From Mallotus nudiflorus (lineage: Eukaryota; Streptophyta; Magnoliopsida; Malpighiales; Euphorbiaceae), in assembly GCA_947683625.1 (NCBI GenBank), contig CANTUR010000125.1, forward strand, positions 4,836,001-4,900,000: 64,000 nt of DNA, given 5' to 3'. The notes under the pieces were generated by a model that searched no databases, was not told the DNA's origin, and saw only the letters and a program-made list of their open reading frames with translations. This document shows, one piece after another, positions 12,723-26,240 of the stretch. The position numbers and the translations under genes are program-made. Every line of letters begins with the position of its first letter. Position 1 is the stretch's first letter.

Positions 12723-15700
12723 TTTTCATGAACCAAAATTGGGAGTCATGACCAGTACTAGGGAACGACAATTCGCAAGAATCCAAAACCCGTAGCAAGC
12801 ATGAAAATTAAAAACTAAACAATCCATAAACATAAATATACCTCAGAATTAAACTTTTCATATTATATCATAATAAAATATATTCATACAAATATTCAAA
12901 TACAAAACCTCAGTCAATAATAATATAGAATACTACAACAAGACATACTACTATTACAATGTCTAATAATACATAGAGTGATAGTTCAAAATTTACATAA
13001 GTCAATCAGTGAAGAAAGGGTCTAACAAAGAGAATTACTACAAGAGGTCTCATAAGAAGGATTTTAAAAAATAATTAAGAGGGATCAGACCTCACTGAGT
13101 GAATCATTATTATATATATACATGCAACCTAAGAACACAGACATTCAGGCATTAGTATAATAATATTTAGATTTAGATTTATTTATTTTATACATGCATT
13201 TTTAGACAGATGCTCAAAATCACATTTTACAACAAACAAATCAATGCAGTAAGATTTAGGTAGAGGACCGGAGTAGGACCCTAAAATATTCCACAACCTC
13301 AATCACTAAACCTCACTAGCCAACAAGCTCACTTAAATCCAAAATATTTCTCTTCTCAAATTTTAACAATGGACTGGCCCTGAGACACTAAGTCCAACCA
13401 AGCTCCTGCAGTCTTATTGTCGGCATGACTAGCCTTAAGACACTAAGTCAATTGAGCTTCCGCAGCCATACCACTCTCAAACCATAAATCTTAATAATTA
13501 ATTTAATCATATCTCAAATTAATAAAAATTTATAGCCTAGCATCTAGTGTACTACTGCACAATAGTCATAGTGCAACCCACTAAGTAGCACGTTTTACTA
13601 CTATCCTCAAAAATAACATTTCATAAATAAAATAATAAAACTAAATATGAACAACATCCAATTTACACAAATAAATATTCACCTTTATATATATATATGC
13701 AAACATACATATAATAACAATAAAAATTAACATTTAATGCAACATAGCATAATAAAATTCATACATATCAAAATATGGATGCCAATAATATTTTCTACAT
13801 GCAATGCATACATATAATAATAACTCACAGGTAGAATGCGCTCCTCTAAGATGACTCGACTGGCCCTATCCTGTAGGCCTTGGTCTCAATGCAACTATAG
13901 AAAAATATTAATAAAATAATTAGGATAAAAATCTTAATCTTATATATTTTAGATTTCTAAGGAAAAACTCAATCTAAGACACGACTCTAACAAAAAGACT
14001 CAAAACTTAAAACATACTGATGTCATGTTTTATAAGAAATCTACCAAAAATTCAACAATCTCCTTTGTAAAACGGACATCTCTCTACTAAAAGTAGGGTC
14101 ATTCCTACATGAAAACACACTTCAAATATATCAAAGTTGAACATCTCGGGTTAAGCCCTCGAACTACAATTCATGCCCAACCGAGAACCAACACCACAAA
14201 ATATATAATAAAATAATATAATTTTGTCAAATCATCAAAATATATCATAAAAATATTAAAGAAATTTATTTTCCAAATAAATAATAAAATTCTAGTTATT
14301 AAATAATATTTTGCTAATAAAATCCATTAATAGCATAAAATTTCCATTTTACAAATAAATTAGCATAAATTGTAAATAATTATTGCAATTACTTATTAAT
14401 AGCATAAAAATAATAAAATGCTCATTTATACTCAAAAATAATAAATAAATTTATTTTTTATATATTTTCCCAAAATTACTACTTATTAATTAAATTTGGA
14501 AAATAATTATAAAAATTATTTCCATACTTTTATTTATCAAAAATCAGTCTAAATAGAATAATTAACAATAATTTCAATTAAAATCAAATAATTTATAAAT
14601 TTCAAATATTTTCTCCAAACTGCAAATTTATACATAATCTTTAAAGATTCATATTTAAATTTCCATGCATAATTTCATAAAACTTCTTTAATAAAGTTCA
14701 CTCTACATAATTTGTCACACCCCATCTCACATAGTCCGAGGTGGACACTTAGTATCTCATCTCGTCTCACATAGCCCGAGATGGACACTAAAACCAACCA
14801 TTCCACAAACCACTAAGTTAAAAGAAAATTAAGAAGTATGTTCCAAGTAGTTGCTAATATAAAGTCTAGCCACCACTGTTAAACTTTAAAATGTTATCTT
14901 TTACAATAAGTTTAAGAGATAAAATGCAAGGCATCTCTATAAGGATGTTGGCCAATCTTACTATCAAACTTCTATCTACACTCACTCAGCTTAGGTCACC
15001 CTCTAATAAGCCCTGCTATCTGACAATTTTAGAAAACAGAGTAAAATGAGTACAAACATACTTAATGAATAGACATTCCAAGTAGAGAACAATTTGGTTA
15101 TATCAAATACATTAAACATCTTAAATCAACATACTATAATAATTAAAATCAAATTATAATCCACTGTAAATATTAAGGCCATTATTGCCTTCAAACTTAT
15201 GCAAAGCTCAAGTGAATAAAATAAATGCTTTTCAATCATTTATGTAGCCTTTCACATGTATTTACCATCCCTAAAAAAGCATCACATCTCAGCCATAATA
15301 TACAGGCCATCATAAATTTACTCACTTGGCATACTTGAAGGCTAACCCTTCGACTACATTAGCACGGAACGACCCTTCTTCCTTCACCGTCTTGCAATCA
15401 AGTGCCCTATTGTTTATTGCACAATAATAACCAACACAATCTTAAATTTTCATATATCACCTCAGCAAATTCATACATCTCGTATAGGGTGGTAATACAC
15501 ACAAAAAATACCCTTTCCACCAAATAATCAATCAAAACAACACTATCGCCTTTATGGTTTAATAAGCATTCAAAATCAAACAATCTTTATCGTAGCTCCA
15601 AGAAGTGAAATCAGGTTGAGCATAAGCTCATTTTGATCACCAAGTAATAAAAAAGATCTCAATTCAGATCTCCAAGCAAAGCATATTGAAATAACATATT

Positions 15701-17925
15701 TAATTCATATAGTTGAAACCTTTAAAGCTTAAAACTTAAATATGTGACTCAAGTAGCATATTGCTGAATTGAAACCATTTAAATTCATTATTTTAGATCC
15801 ATAAAACAACATTAAAAATATCATTTTTTTATTGATATAAATAGATTTTAAAGGCTTGAACATCTACTCATAAAATATTTTTCAAAACAAACACAATTCG
15901 ATCACCGATTCGCTCAATTTGCACCACCACTTTCTTTGCCTTTTTTGGCACCTAAAACATGAAATTTGTTTACAAATCATCAATATAATGATCCCATATA
16001 CTGATCTAACCATTCATCCCCTTTATCATATGCATGAAATGCAAACCAACTGAATTTCACAATTCTGACCCATTAATTCTAAAAGGGCTATTTCAAGCCA
16101 AATTTAGAAAAATTGGCCAGCCTTGTAAAAAAGGAATTTGAAGTTAAAGTTTTAATCAAACTTAGATTTATATGTCTAGTAGCTTCAGTAAAAATTTCAC
16201 TTCAATTTGATAACTACAAAGAAAGTTATAAGGGTCGTATTATAATCAGCTCAAAGAATCTAATAGATTGAGCATTAAAATGTTTCCTCTAAATACACTA
16301 ACATAAAGACTAATTCAGATCATGCTCAAAGAGGAAACATTTTAGATAGCTATTTGAACTTTCCATAACATCAAATAACACTCAATTTGGATCTCTCTAG
16401 CTTATGTTATGATTAAAAATCAAGATTGAAAAACTAGTAGAATTCAACTCAAGAACTATTGCATAGGAACCCTAATCCCAAACAACCAAAACAATGGAAT
16501 TACCTACCAAATCAATCACCAAGGGCTTTTAGTTTGAAATTTACAGCTTAAAAAGTGTTTTTAATCATCAAATTTCACTTGCAAATCAAACCTAAACTTG
16601 AAGAATTCAAGCAGCCCCTCTAGTTTCTCTTTTTCTTTTTCTTCTTTTCTTTTCTTTCCATAGCAAAAAACAAAAACAAAAACACTAATTGGAGGACTAT
16701 GGCAGCCCTAAAATGGATATGTAAACTTGAAAAATATCCATTTATATCCTTAATGAAATGACTTTACTTCCTATTCATCCTCAAGCTTTCAATTATGCAT
16801 TCTAGGATGACTATTCGCTTTAATTGAGTCCTTATCTCTTACTAACATTTAAATTCTTATCATTTGCTTCGTTTCAACTCCATATCTCTTTTATTCTCAA
16901 TATTTTGTTCATTTTAAGTGTCATCAAAATTCAAAAATTCACACCCTCTGATTGAGTACAAGTCATATCTTAACCCGATGCACTAGTCTAACAATACATT
17001 TACTAGCTTATACTTAAATTCTATCAACATATATGTAAATGTAATGTAAAAATGAATATAAAAGTACCTACAATTAGGGTAAGGGTGTGACATAACTAAT
17101 AGAATTTAATAAAAATATAAAATTTTTCGGGCTAGAATAGTTACGTGAACAGTAATCCAAATTCAAAAAATTTAAAAAATCATAAAAATAAATAAAAATC
17201 ACCATTAACTAGATCTCAATCTCAATTACATATAATCTCAAAAAAACTATATCTAATTAAATTAAATTCAAGCTCATTTTAACAAAAAACCAAAAATTAA
17301 CCTAAAAACAAAATTTCAAAATTGAGGTCAATATTGGAGTTGCCTGAACGAAGCCCAAGATGTCAGGATTTTATCAAGACTGGCGACACGTACAGAGGTG
17401 GCTGGAAATGTTATCGGTAAGCTCTTCTCCAATCTGGCAAGAAAAGAAAATTATAAAGGAAGAGGAGGTGGTGTCGCTAAAAGTTGGAGGTGCTGGCAGT
17501 GTCAGGTGGCTCAGTGATGTCAGCAAGTGGTGGTCTGATGCAGTGACGGTGGCTGGACAATGATGGTGGCGTTGGCTGGACAGTGATAGTAGCAGTGGTT
17601 GGTGGTGGTGTCGGGTTGTGTAGGGGAGAAGGGAAAGACATAAAGGAAAAAAGAAAAGAAAGAAGGGGAAGAAGAAGAAAAGAAAGAAAAAAAATCATTT
17701 TGTACTATCTTTTATTAAAATAATTATACAAAATAATAATAACTAAAATAATAATAATATTCTAATATTTTAAAAATCTAAATTTCTACCAGAACATTTA
17801 TACACTTAACTATTAATCCAAACTACACAGTTAATAACAATCTCATAATATTCAAATAATAATTAACAACAATAAATTCCACCTTTAAATATAATAATTG
17901 ATTAAAAATAATTTGGGTTATAACA
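12723..17925 (-). repeat. 5' LTR of the chromovirus-type element (interrupted)
   Basis: Matches the 3' LTR at 4733-7521 but is split at 14712/17093 by a 2380-bp solo LTR. Its inner edge is decayed (TTTCATGAACC where TGTCATGACCC is expected); the outer edge GGGTTATAACA at 17925 is intact. Without the insert and its duplication it is about 2.8 kb, the same as its partner. Confidence 0.8.
14713..17092 (-). mobile_element. Nested solo LTR (TGTCACACCC family), 2.4 kb
   Basis: Begins TGTCACACCCC and ends GGGTGTGACA, and is the reverse-oriented relative of the solo LTR at 1579-4473. It sits inside the 5' LTR with a near-perfect 5-bp duplication, TAATT (14708-14712) and TAACT (17093-17097); the uninterrupted LTR at about 6690 reads straight through this site. 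A doubled GTCTCACATAG.CCGAG motif at 14733-14785 lies just inside its left end. No coding domains. Confidence 0.75.
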
Positions 17926-18272
17926 TGATAAATGTGTGTTTATTTGATTATCTTAAAATTGGGTTGATGTATTATTATGTTGATATATGTGCTGAACATA
18001 CATTTTGTGTTGGAGAGTGATATTTGTGATGGATTATTGGAGTGTTTGTGATATAGTATTGATCGGAGAATATTTTGGAAGTGCATTTCTTAATTTACAA
18101 GTTTTGGGTTTGTTTTCGGTACAAAGGAAACTTTACGGGATTTTTATTAGAATTTTAAATTGATTTAATTTTATTGTGAAATTTTTTTTAAGACTTACTA
18201 TAGGTTTCCAAAGCTTCTCACTTTCCCATTTCCTAGTGTCAGTCATGTGCCCTTTGGGTTCAGGTCATGACA
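17926..18272 (+). repeat. Old gypsy-type LTR, third part and right end
   Basis: Resumes at the TGATA duplication and ends in CCTTTGGGTTCAGGTCATGACA at 18272, the mirror image of the TGTCATGACCC ends of the minus-strand LTRs. This closes the nested block that fills the first 18 kb. Confidence 0.6.
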
Positions 18273-21200
18273 AAATTACTTCAAAAAATTTTCCTTCGAT
18301 TAATTTGCTTACAAATTGAAACAAAAGTTACATTACTCTTGCGATATGCAATTAGTATATATTAGTCTATATCACCCACGTCATACACATGATATATATG
18401 TATATTTTAAACAATAATAATTAATAAAAATAAAGGGTCACAAAAAATAAATAATTAACGACTCATTAATACAAAAGTCAGTGCAAAAAATGATTAATAT
18501 AATCAATAAAAATTACCAAAATTTACAAATTAAAATGAAAAATAAAAATAGAAAAATAAAAAATTATGTGGAAATATATTGAACTCGGCAAAATAAATCC
18601 ATAGCAACATAATAAAAAAAACAAATCTTAAAAATAATTTATCATTTTTATGAATACTTTTTAAGATTAAGAATATGAAAAAATTAGATGATCACTTTCA
18701 TACAATAATAGTGTATATTTCAATAGTATAAACAATGTGAAAGAAACTTATAAAATAAAAATAATTTAACTGACTTTTTTTCTAATTAAATTTTAAGCGT
18801 AGAAAAATTAAGTAAAGGATGGATGATAAAGTTAGAATAATCAACTGTTGAATTGCCTTTTGGGCTGTTAAAGCGAACCACTCCTCTCTTTCATATACAA
18901 GCTGTGAGTAGCCATCAGATAATAGATGTGTTCATGATTATCTAAACTATTAGTATCCAATGTTCATGATTATCTAAACTATTAGTATCCAAAGTTAACT
19001 GGAATAACTTTTAAGTTCTCATTTTTAATTTTTTTTTTATCTAAACTATTAGTATTCAAAGTTCATTGGATTTTAACTAATTCAGTTTAATTCGTCCAGA
19101 ACGAGAAAGGCAACAAAAGTTTCCCAACATTTAATTTAATATAATTACATACATTAAAACTCCAACCTAAAACCTAACTTATATGAAAACAACTCCGTAG
19201 CATCTAAGGCTAACAGTTATGAAAAGAGACCTTAGACTTAGTAAACGCCTAGAACATCAACATCACGAAGAAGATAGTCTTTGTTAGCTTCTTCCATTTG
19301 TTCAATGTCCCATCACCATCACATTTTTATTTTCTCTTCTCATAATCTTTTAATTATTCCTTCAATTTGAATGGTCATTTCTTCATCTTTGATTTGATAA
19401 TTGTGTATTGTAAAATTTCTTGAGAAACTTCCAAAGATTTCAGAAACTTTTCATTGGCTGCCGCATTTTGACAACATGCATAAATCTTAATTATTTTTTC
19501 AATTTGAATGGTCATGTAGTAAAAATTTAAAATTAAATTTAATAATTTTTAAAACTACTTTCATAATTATTTAATTATATAGATGAATACCATTTGATTA
19601 TAATTGAAAAGTTGAATAGATGCAATTTAATTTTTTAAATTTGAATTTTAAAAATAATTGATCATTTTAATTTGATTTTTAGTTGAAAAAAATTTGAAAA
19701 TAAATTATTTTTTTAAAATTTCAATAGAATTTTTTTTTTCCTAATATGTCTTGCATATTTTAAAATTTGACAAATTGGATTTGATGAAGTTTTGGAGTGA
19801 GTTAGTAAAAAACAAAGTTTTTGAGGTGAATAGAACTTTTATGGAAAGTTAATGTAGGCATTAACTGAAGTTGTCAAGTTCATGAGCAAATTAGTCAAAG
19901 AGCAATGCTAAACGGTTAGCATCCAGCCAAATTTGTTTTGTTAGAAAAGACAAAAAGTCTAATATGACCTTACCTATAAATGTTACTCAAAAACTTTTTC
20001 TACATGTGAATTTGTTTTTTTGGCACACAAAAATAGCAATCATACACCTATAAAATAGCAATAAAAAATTATATAATATATATTTTCTCTCCCCTCTCAA
20101 ATTTTTGCAAACATGAGTCAAAATCAAAAGTTTTAAGTGATAGATTTTTTTTTTAAAAGGGCACTTTTTAAATGTTTTCAATGAAAATACTCATACTTTT
20201 TCATTAATTACAGAATTATCCCAATTTGTTTGCAAATATGTCTCTTTTATTTACAAGTATACCCCATTCTTTCTTTTACTTTATTTTTTTCTCATTCATT
20301 CTTTTAAAAAAAATTATTTTCTCTTTTTCTTCTTCTTTTCTCATTTTCCTCTTTATTTTTAATTTTTAATTTTCTTTTTTTCCATTTTTTATTTTTATTT
20401 TTTTCCTCCTTTCCTTCTTTCCTTCATTCTCTTCCTCTAAGTATGTCTCTCCATGTTTATATATGTTGTGGAAAAAGAAGAAAAAGAAAAAGGAAGACAA
20501 TGGATCAAGTAAAAAAAATATGAAGCATATAATAGAAGTTAAAAGATATAAATATAATTAGTGAAGTTGGAGAAATTCACATAACTTTGATGGATAAATT
20601 AAACATTCAAGATGGTTTTTAATTTCTGAATAGAGGTCTCACCAAACAGAGAGAATGCATATGAAATATACATAGCATCATCAACAACATACAAGTTACT
20701 ATCTATTTATGTATTAATTGAGTTGCTTTCAAATAAATAAATAAGAGAATTAAAAATTTATTTATGTTTGGCTCTTCTTCCTTTCTTTCACAAACATTAA
20801 TATGCTAATTAATTAAAATTTTTTCAATGAATCCTAAAGATGATTAATTTCCACCATAAAGGGAGAGAGGGGGTGAGGGTTCGAACCCTTCTCTCCACAA
20901 TAAGTTATATACATTTTTTATTACTTATACCAGTCATAAAAAATATGTATATTATATATAATTGATTAAAGATTGTGCTAATCTTTGAAAGGGTCCTCCA
21001 GACATATTTTAAAAGTTTAAATTTTTTTTTTCATGTCTATAATTAATATGATATTTTTAATTAATTTATGATAAGATATTTTAAAATTTTTGAAAAAAAT
21101 AGTTATATAGAATCCATTATTATTGTTTTTTTTTACTGTGGTTGTGATTTAACCAATATTTAGTTTCACATTTATTACTAATAAATAGTGGTAGTTTTTT

Positions 21201-21452
21201 TATTTAAAATTTTATTAAAAGGATACAATTGAAATTACACTCCTGTATTAATCCACTTAAGATGACATAATTGCCTTTTCTAGCAAAAAAAAAAAAAAAA
21301 GTGGCTATATTCTAGCCGAGTAGATTTATCCTTAATCAAAAAGTTAATTTATGAATTGATTGTCCATTGCATCCAAAATTTGGAAACCAATTGAAACTTT
21401 AGCTCTTAACTTTATCTTCCACTGCACTAATCAATTCCAATAAGAATTTTAT
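18273..21452. other. AT-rich intergenic stretch without recognised gene
   Basis: I see no protein domain, tRNA or complete element. It holds a pyrimidine-rich tract (20230-20450), short direct repeats, an A-run at about 21285-21300 and a GGTTCGAACCC palindrome at about 20879 that alone does not make a tRNA. Confidence 0.5.
18929..19068. repeat. 32-bp tandem repeat, two copies plus a partial third
   Basis: 18929-18960 and 18961-18992 are the same 32-bp unit (TGTTCATGATTATCTAAACT and 12 more bases). A partial third copy with one change is at 19039-19068. Confidence 0.8.
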
Positions 21453-24052
21453 GTCATGACCCAAACCTAGAGGTACGTGATCGGTACTAGGGAATAGAAA
21501 ATGCAAAAAAGCAACTGAAATCAATAGAAAACCTTAAAAATTTTTACAAATAAATAACAATAACTTAACAATAATACCATGGATAAAATCATTAATATCA
21601 AATACATAAGTCATTACTCCATTACAACAATATTTTAGCACAACACAAATCCATAATATCAATAGCACAAGTTTTATAATAAACTACTACGGTGTCTAGA
21701 ATTTGATTACATAATATTCAAATCAAATAGAGATACATAATGCAACCGGTAAAGAAGAAACCTGATCCATACGACAACTAGTACTAGGCGGATTGTGAGG
21801 TCCTGAAAAAAATAAGTTGAGTGGGAATCAAACCTCACTGAGTGAATCAATTTTATAAAATGAATGTTGGTTTAAAAACATTTGTTAAAACCTTTTTTGA
21901 AAATAAAAATAAAATAAAGTAAAATAAATATAAATATAAATATTAAAAATCATTTACTTTAATATAAAACTCTAGTACAAAAAATCATATAAATTAATTA
22001 TTTTATTGGAAAATGTAGTAGAACACTTAGACCATCAAATTCTAATACCCACTTAGCTCATTTATTCCAATTGACTGTCGGTCATAGAGAGCAAACTCAA
22101 CTAGGGTCCAAGCACAATCGGTCTCTTATTCCAAATGATCATTGCCGCCCAGAGAGCATGCTCAACCATGGTCCAACCAGTATCATACCTTTGCCCTGAG
22201 AGTAAGCTCAACCAGGCCTCAACAATAACCACACATCTGCCAAGAGAGCAAATCTCAACCAGGGCTCACATTGTCACAAATCTTGCCTAGAGAGCAAAGC
22301 TTAACCAAGGATCACAAATTAATCAATGGCCATATAAATAATTATTACCGGTGCGCACATAATCATGGTGACACCAACCAAATAGCATGTTCTACCATTA
22401 TTTCTAAATCATTTAAATCATAATAACTAAAATAAAAAAATAAAGTGGAACAAAACAAATTCCATTAAAGCATTCTTCAATTACTATTCATGATAAATAA
22501 AGAAATAATCATGCATGTAGCAATATAAATAAATTCATAAACAATTCTTGTAATCATTTCATTATTTTTTAAATCATATGAAAATATAATCAAAATTGTC
22601 ATAACACACATTCTATAAAATCAACTCATATGTTGAACGTGTTGGGCGACGTGTCCTCTGTTGCCCAAATGCTACAGCTCTGGTCCCGAAGTTCTCTAAA
22701 ATAAATAATATTTATTTAAGATATGCTTATATAAATAAATTCATAAAATTCTCAAAATTTAATAAAATCATAAGATGATAAGGTTGGCTCGATCTAAGAC
22801 ACAATGCTATACAATCTTGGAATTAACACATGATGTTGTCACGTTTTATGAGAAATCTATGAAAAATTTGTCAAAGTCTCATATGTAAAATGAACATCTC
22901 TCTACTGAAGTAGAGCCGTTCTTGCATAAAAACAACACTTCTAGCAGTTTCATAACTCAACAATTCGAGATCAGCCCCACACTACACTTATGCCCAACCG
23001 AGAACCACAATTCACAACATATAAAAAAAATAATATAATTTATCTCAAATTACTAATAATTCTTAAAAATTTAGTTAACTAATGCAAATTAATTTCTTGA
23101 TATATAATAAAAATATAAGGGAATTTTATTTCTAAGTCATTAATATAATTTATAATTTATAACAAAAATCTCATTAATAAAATCTATTTTCCATTTTTAC
23201 TACTAAATTAGCACAAATTATAAATAGCTATTTAAATTACTCAAATAATTCATAAAAATCATTAAAAAAATAAATGATTGATTTAAGCTTAAAAATAATA
23301 AACAAATTCATTATTCATTTATTTTCCCAAAATTACTACGATTTAACAAATAATTGAAAATTAATTATAAACATTATTTTTATACTTCTATTATTTAAAA
23401 ATCTAACTAAAACAAAAAATTAACAATAAATTCAATTAAAATTAAACAATACATATTAATACATAAACTTTAAAAATTCATATATTAAATTCTAAAAATA
23501 ATTTCATAAAACTTCTTTCACAACGTTTAATCTACATATTTTATAGAATTTAATTAAAAAAAATTACCCGAGCCTGGAACAGTACCCAAGGCATGGAAAA
23601 TTCAAATTTTCCATAAATTAAAACAAATTACACAAATAGATAGATCACAACTTCAATTTCATTTTATCTAAAGACAACTAAACATGAATTAACCTAATTG
23701 AAGTTCAATTTGATAAAATAAACTAAAATGACCTAAGTTCAATTTACTCAAAATTAACCATAGGGATCTCTTGGTGCGAAGATGACGAATATATCAATCC
23801 ACTATCGCCATAGGGTACCCCTCATAAGTCAAATCTTTGATGAGCTCCACTACATGAGACTGAAGAACCTATGAAGGATCAGAGATGTACTTCAGCAATA
23901 TCGACACATGGAACATTGGATGAATATACGACAACTCTAGCGATAACACTAATCTATAAGCCACATCTCCTACCTTTGAACAAATTTTGAAGGGTCTGAT
24001 GTATCTTAGAGCTAACTTGTCCTTCTTACCAAACCTCATCACTCCCTTCATT
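21453..24052 (-). mobile_element. Truncated gypsy element: LTR plus integrase tail
   Basis: The left end TGTCATGACCC (21453) and landmarks such as the CACTGAGTGAATC segment at 21835 and the GCCCAACCGAGAACCA segment at 22990 place this LTR in the same family as 4733-7521. The outer LTR part ends near 23760, where the homologue continues about 700 bp further; it is then joined straight to internal sequence. The minus-strand frame 23869-24051 reads MKGVMRFGKKDKLALRYIRPFK...HPMFHVSILLKYISDPS, the conserved C-terminal end of gypsy integrase. The right end at about 24052 abuts the pararetrovirus, so this is a deletion derivative with no boundary motif on that side. Confidence 0.7.
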
Positions 24053-24171
24053 TATTAGAATCATTTGATTCTTCTTGGTTTACTATATCGAAACATGATT
24101 TCATGGGTTTAGAAGTGGAGGGAGGAGGAGGATCAGGCTTATCAGCCTTTTCTTTCTTTGTTTTTTTGGGC
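24053..24171 (-). pseudogene. Endogenous pararetrovirus copy A: start of second ORF (truncated)
   Basis: Minus-strand start MPKKTKKEKADKPDPPPPPS just after the RNase H stop, overlapping it by a few bases (ATAAAGATG). It is the counterpart of the second ORF at 34755-35405 in copy B. Homology to copy B stops near 24053, where gypsy integrase sequence takes over. Function unknown. Confidence 0.6.
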
Positions 24172-24175
24172 ATCT

Positions 24176-25640
24176 TTATCTATTTTGCAAAAATTCTCTA
24201 GTTAGAAAGTATGGCAAAGAATTTGATTCTCCCTTTATAAATTCTATATCAAAATGAAAAATACTATGTATAGCTTGCCATCTTGCAAAAATTTGTTTGG
24301 AAGCAATATTTTGAACATCTTTTTGTAAAACATCTTTTGCAGATTTGCAATCAACATAAAGCAAAAAAATTTTATTTATTAAATCATATTGAAATTTCAG
24401 GATACACATGACAAGGGAAAGAATTTCTTTTTTGATGGTAGAATAGTTTTTCTGGGTATCATTCCAGTGACCTGAAGTATATTGGACTACAACTTCTCTA
24501 CTATCCTGAACTTGTTTGAGAATTCCCCCATATCCAAGATCACTAGCATCTGTTTCTACAATCTTAGGAAGATTGGGATCAGCTAAGTGAAGATAAAGAA
24601 AATTAAGAATAAATTTCTTTACGTGTTGGACTGTTCTGGTATGTTCATCAGTCTAAGGAACAGGGTTCTTCTTTAGTCTATCATGCAAAGGTTGTGCTAT
24701 CCTATTTATATTGGGACAGAAATCTAATATATAATTTAGGCTTCCTAAGAACCTTTGAAGCTGGGTTTTGTCAAGAATCCTATCAGGGAATTTGTTTCCA
24801 AATTTTAAGGTTCTTTCTATAGGGACAATGGTTCCATGGCATATATAGTGTCCTAAGAATCTAATTCTAGTTTGGAAAAGAGATATCGTTCTTTCTGAAA
24901 TAACAAGACCATTATTCTTGACAGTGTAGAAAAAAGTATTAAGGTGCTTGAAGTGTTGATCGATAGACTTGGAGAATATAAGAACACCATCTATGTAAAC
25001 AATGCATAATTTAAAATAAGAATTGAATATGTCATTCATTATTCTTTGAAATTCTTAAGGAGCATTCTTTAAACTAAATGGCATGACATTCCATTCATAT
25101 TGACCAAATGGGACAGTAAAAGCAATTTTATAACAATGATCTCTATGAATTTATATTTGCCAAAATCCTGATTTTATATCAAATTTTAAAAATACAAAAG
25201 CAGAATGAAGTTTCTGAAGAAGATCTTTTTTATTATGAAAAGGATACCTTATCCATTGGAGGGTTGTATTCAGAGGTTTATAATTTATGACAAGTCTTAG
25301 AGTACCTCTTTCTATTTCAAAGGCTTTATTCACACAGAAAGCAGCACAGCTCCAAGGGGACCTGGATTTTGAGATCAATCCTTTAGACTCGAGGTCCTGG
25401 ATTTCCTTTATACAGTGCTATTCCAATTCAGCATTCATTTGAATTGGTCTAGCCTTAGTAGAGATATTTTTCTCATCAAATCCTAGTTCATAAGGTAGAT
25501 CAATAATATGTCTTTTTCTATTCCAAAAAGCATTTGGTAAATCAGAACAAATTTCATTTTTCATAGAATCAAGAAAAGAAGAAATTTTATGCTTTAAAAC
25601 ATCAGACTTTAATTATTGTTCAATTTTTTAAAAATGAACA
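24176..25640 (-). pseudogene. Pararetrovirus copy A: reverse transcriptase and RNase H
   Basis: RNase H (24176-24409) ends in the FIKGESNSLP..LTREFL segment typical of caulimovirid polyproteins. RT frames at 24653-25039 and 25151-25378 carry LVINYKPLNT, the catalytic-box region CIVYIDGVLIFSKS (the second Asp of YxDD is Gly here) and LQRFLGSLNYILDF. Stops at 24653-24655, 25055-25057 and 25418-25420 lie at positions that also carry stops in copy B. The catalytic change and the stops mean no active enzyme. Confidence 0.8.
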
Positions 25641-25689
25641 TTTTGCTTTAAATCATGCAGATCATTTTCTTTTCCTTTAATTAAAAGAT

Positions 25690-26240
25690 TTATTTCATTT
25701 TTATAATGGAATGGGCTTTAACCAGATTGAGCTGTTTGGTTCTAGGTTTTTTAAGAAAAGGAAAAGATATGAAAATTTTATCATCTTTATAATCAAAAGA
25801 ATATTGATTGACAAAATAAAGGGTAATTAGGTTAATGAATGGTGTTTCTAAAATCATCGTGTAATGCATGTCAGAAATAAGGAGAAAGGAAGTTTTTAAT
25901 AAAAAATCATTATTTAAAATATTGGCTTCTATTTTACCTTCAATGTTCATTTTTGGGCAGTTGGTAAAAGAAAGTGTTTCAGTGGTTTTTTCTTGAAAAT
26001 GTTTTGGGACAACATGAGTCTTTATACAATTTAAATTAGTTCTGGTATCAAATAAAGCTATAGTGTTAACATGAAAATCTTTATAAAAAACAATGGTAAC
26101 CTTTATGATATATTTTCTTGAAGTGACTTTATTAAAAGCATGGAGGAAGTCTACTGGAACTTTATAGAGGTTGGCTAAGGACTGAGGCTATAGGTTCTTA
26201 GTTTCATCACTCTCACTAGAGTCTTCAATAAGTTTAGTGA
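25690..26240 (-). pseudogene. Pararetrovirus copy A: aspartic protease region
   Basis: The minus-strand frame 25690-25950 (MNIEGKIEANILNNDFLLKT...) with the upstream segment at 26030-26100 corresponds to the retropepsin-like protease that releases capsid and RT from the polyprotein. The active-site segment aligns with FDTGADLN in copy B (about 32876-32900); in copy A that part is shifted and altered (GATACCAGAACTAA on the coding strand near 26040). The rest of the fold (ILETPFINLITLYFVNQYS) is readable. Non-functional. Confidence 0.65.

Larger units (their letters stand above)
4733..17925 (-). mobile_element. Ty3/gypsy chromovirus-type LTR retrotransposon, complete but dead
   Basis: A full element on the minus strand. 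The 5' LTR is 12723-17925 (about 2.8 kb once the nested 2380-bp solo LTR is removed), the 3' LTR 4733-7521 (2789 bp). LTR ends are TGTTATAACCC and GGGTCATGACA on the coding strand, and the element is flanked by an exact TGATA duplication (4728-4732, 17926-17930). A primer site matching initiator-Met tRNA follows the 5' LTR and a polypurine tract precedes the 3' LTR. The internal part reads gag, zinc knuckle, protease, RT, RNase H, integrase and a chromodomain-like tail, in the order of the Ty3/gypsy family. Stops and frameshifts occur throughout, so it cannot move autonomously. The LTRs are clearly diverged, so the insertion is old. Confidence 0.85.

Noticed and set aside
20865..20910. GGTTCGAACCC, the consensus B box of tRNA genes
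   Set aside because: No A box, acceptor stem or cloverleaf can be formed around it; the palindrome alone occurs by chance or as a SINE relic.
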